A model generated the notes under the pieces. The model saw only the letters and a program-made list of their open reading frames with translations, did not search any database and was not told where the DNA came from. Positions 5,275 through 5,279 of a DNA stretch of 5,279 nucleotides are shown in pieces; position 1 is the first letter of the stretch, and every line of letters starts with the position of its first letter. The position numbers and the translations under genes were made by a program. Source of the DNA: Gammaproteobacteria bacterium (lineage in GTDB: Bacteria > Pseudomonadota > Gammaproteobacteria > Granulosicoccales > Granulosicoccaceae); the NCBI GenBank assembly GCA_019634245.1, contig JAHQVR010000091.1:1-5279 (forward strand), given 5' to 3'.

Positions 5275-5279
5275 ATTAT

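Noticed and set aside
5100..5279. SSVA/NSPT/NSQT reading of the array as a Ser/Thr-rich protein
   Set aside because: No ATG or ribosome site opens this frame after the stop at 5097-5099, and block-to-block changes are non-conservative.

Overview
The window has roughly balanced base composition and carries four substantially complete protein genes on the + strand, the first codons of a divergent gene on the - strand, and a striking 12-bp tandem array at the right edge. A twin-arginine signal, a peptidoglycan hydrolase with LysM domains and a membrane-anchored, probably periplasmic protein point to a Gram-negative bacterium. A gammaproteobacterium is my best guess, but the sequence has no taxonomic marker, so this is weak.

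Left part (1-1853): 19 N-terminal codons of a probable ABC-transporter ATPase run leftward from position 57. A 147-bp divergent spacer separates it from a Tat-exported aldo/keto reductase (205-1158, GTG start behind a good Shine-Dalgarno). After a short gap with three alternating hairpin arms comes a single-pass membrane protein with a thioredoxin-like domain and a CxxC motif (1302-1853). Both are predicted to act outside the cytoplasmic membrane and both look oxidoreductive, but no sequence evidence ties them to one pathway.

Middle (1854-4155): a 301-bp non-coding leader with several small inverted repeats precedes a 666-residue modular peptidoglycan hydrolase. Its order is disordered N-terminus, LysM, LysM, Pro/Gly linker, lytic transglycosylase with an embedded EF-hand calcium loop, peptidoglycan-binding domain, and an M23/LytM domain with two zinc-ligand positions substituted. 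It has no signal peptide, so export by a dedicated route (secretion system or phage-like particle) or by lysis is implied.

Right part (4156-5279): a gene for a membrane-anchored or lipoprotein-like, probably periplasmic protein with an FG-GAP-like calcium motif follows. A signal-less wall hydrolase followed by a periplasm-facing protein resembles an effector/immunity arrangement, although the FG-GAP motif and a possible separate promoter allow unrelated functions.

The most unusual element straddles the stop codon of that last gene: ten contiguous 12-bp units in three homogeneous blocks (4+3+3). In one frame they encode (KLSG)4(KLTN)3(KLTD)3. That frame has its own ATG and Shine-Dalgarno inside the preceding gene and a TAA immediately after the last perfect unit. 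Changes between blocks are conservative in this frame only, suggesting a real, undescribed 48-residue cationic repeat peptide.
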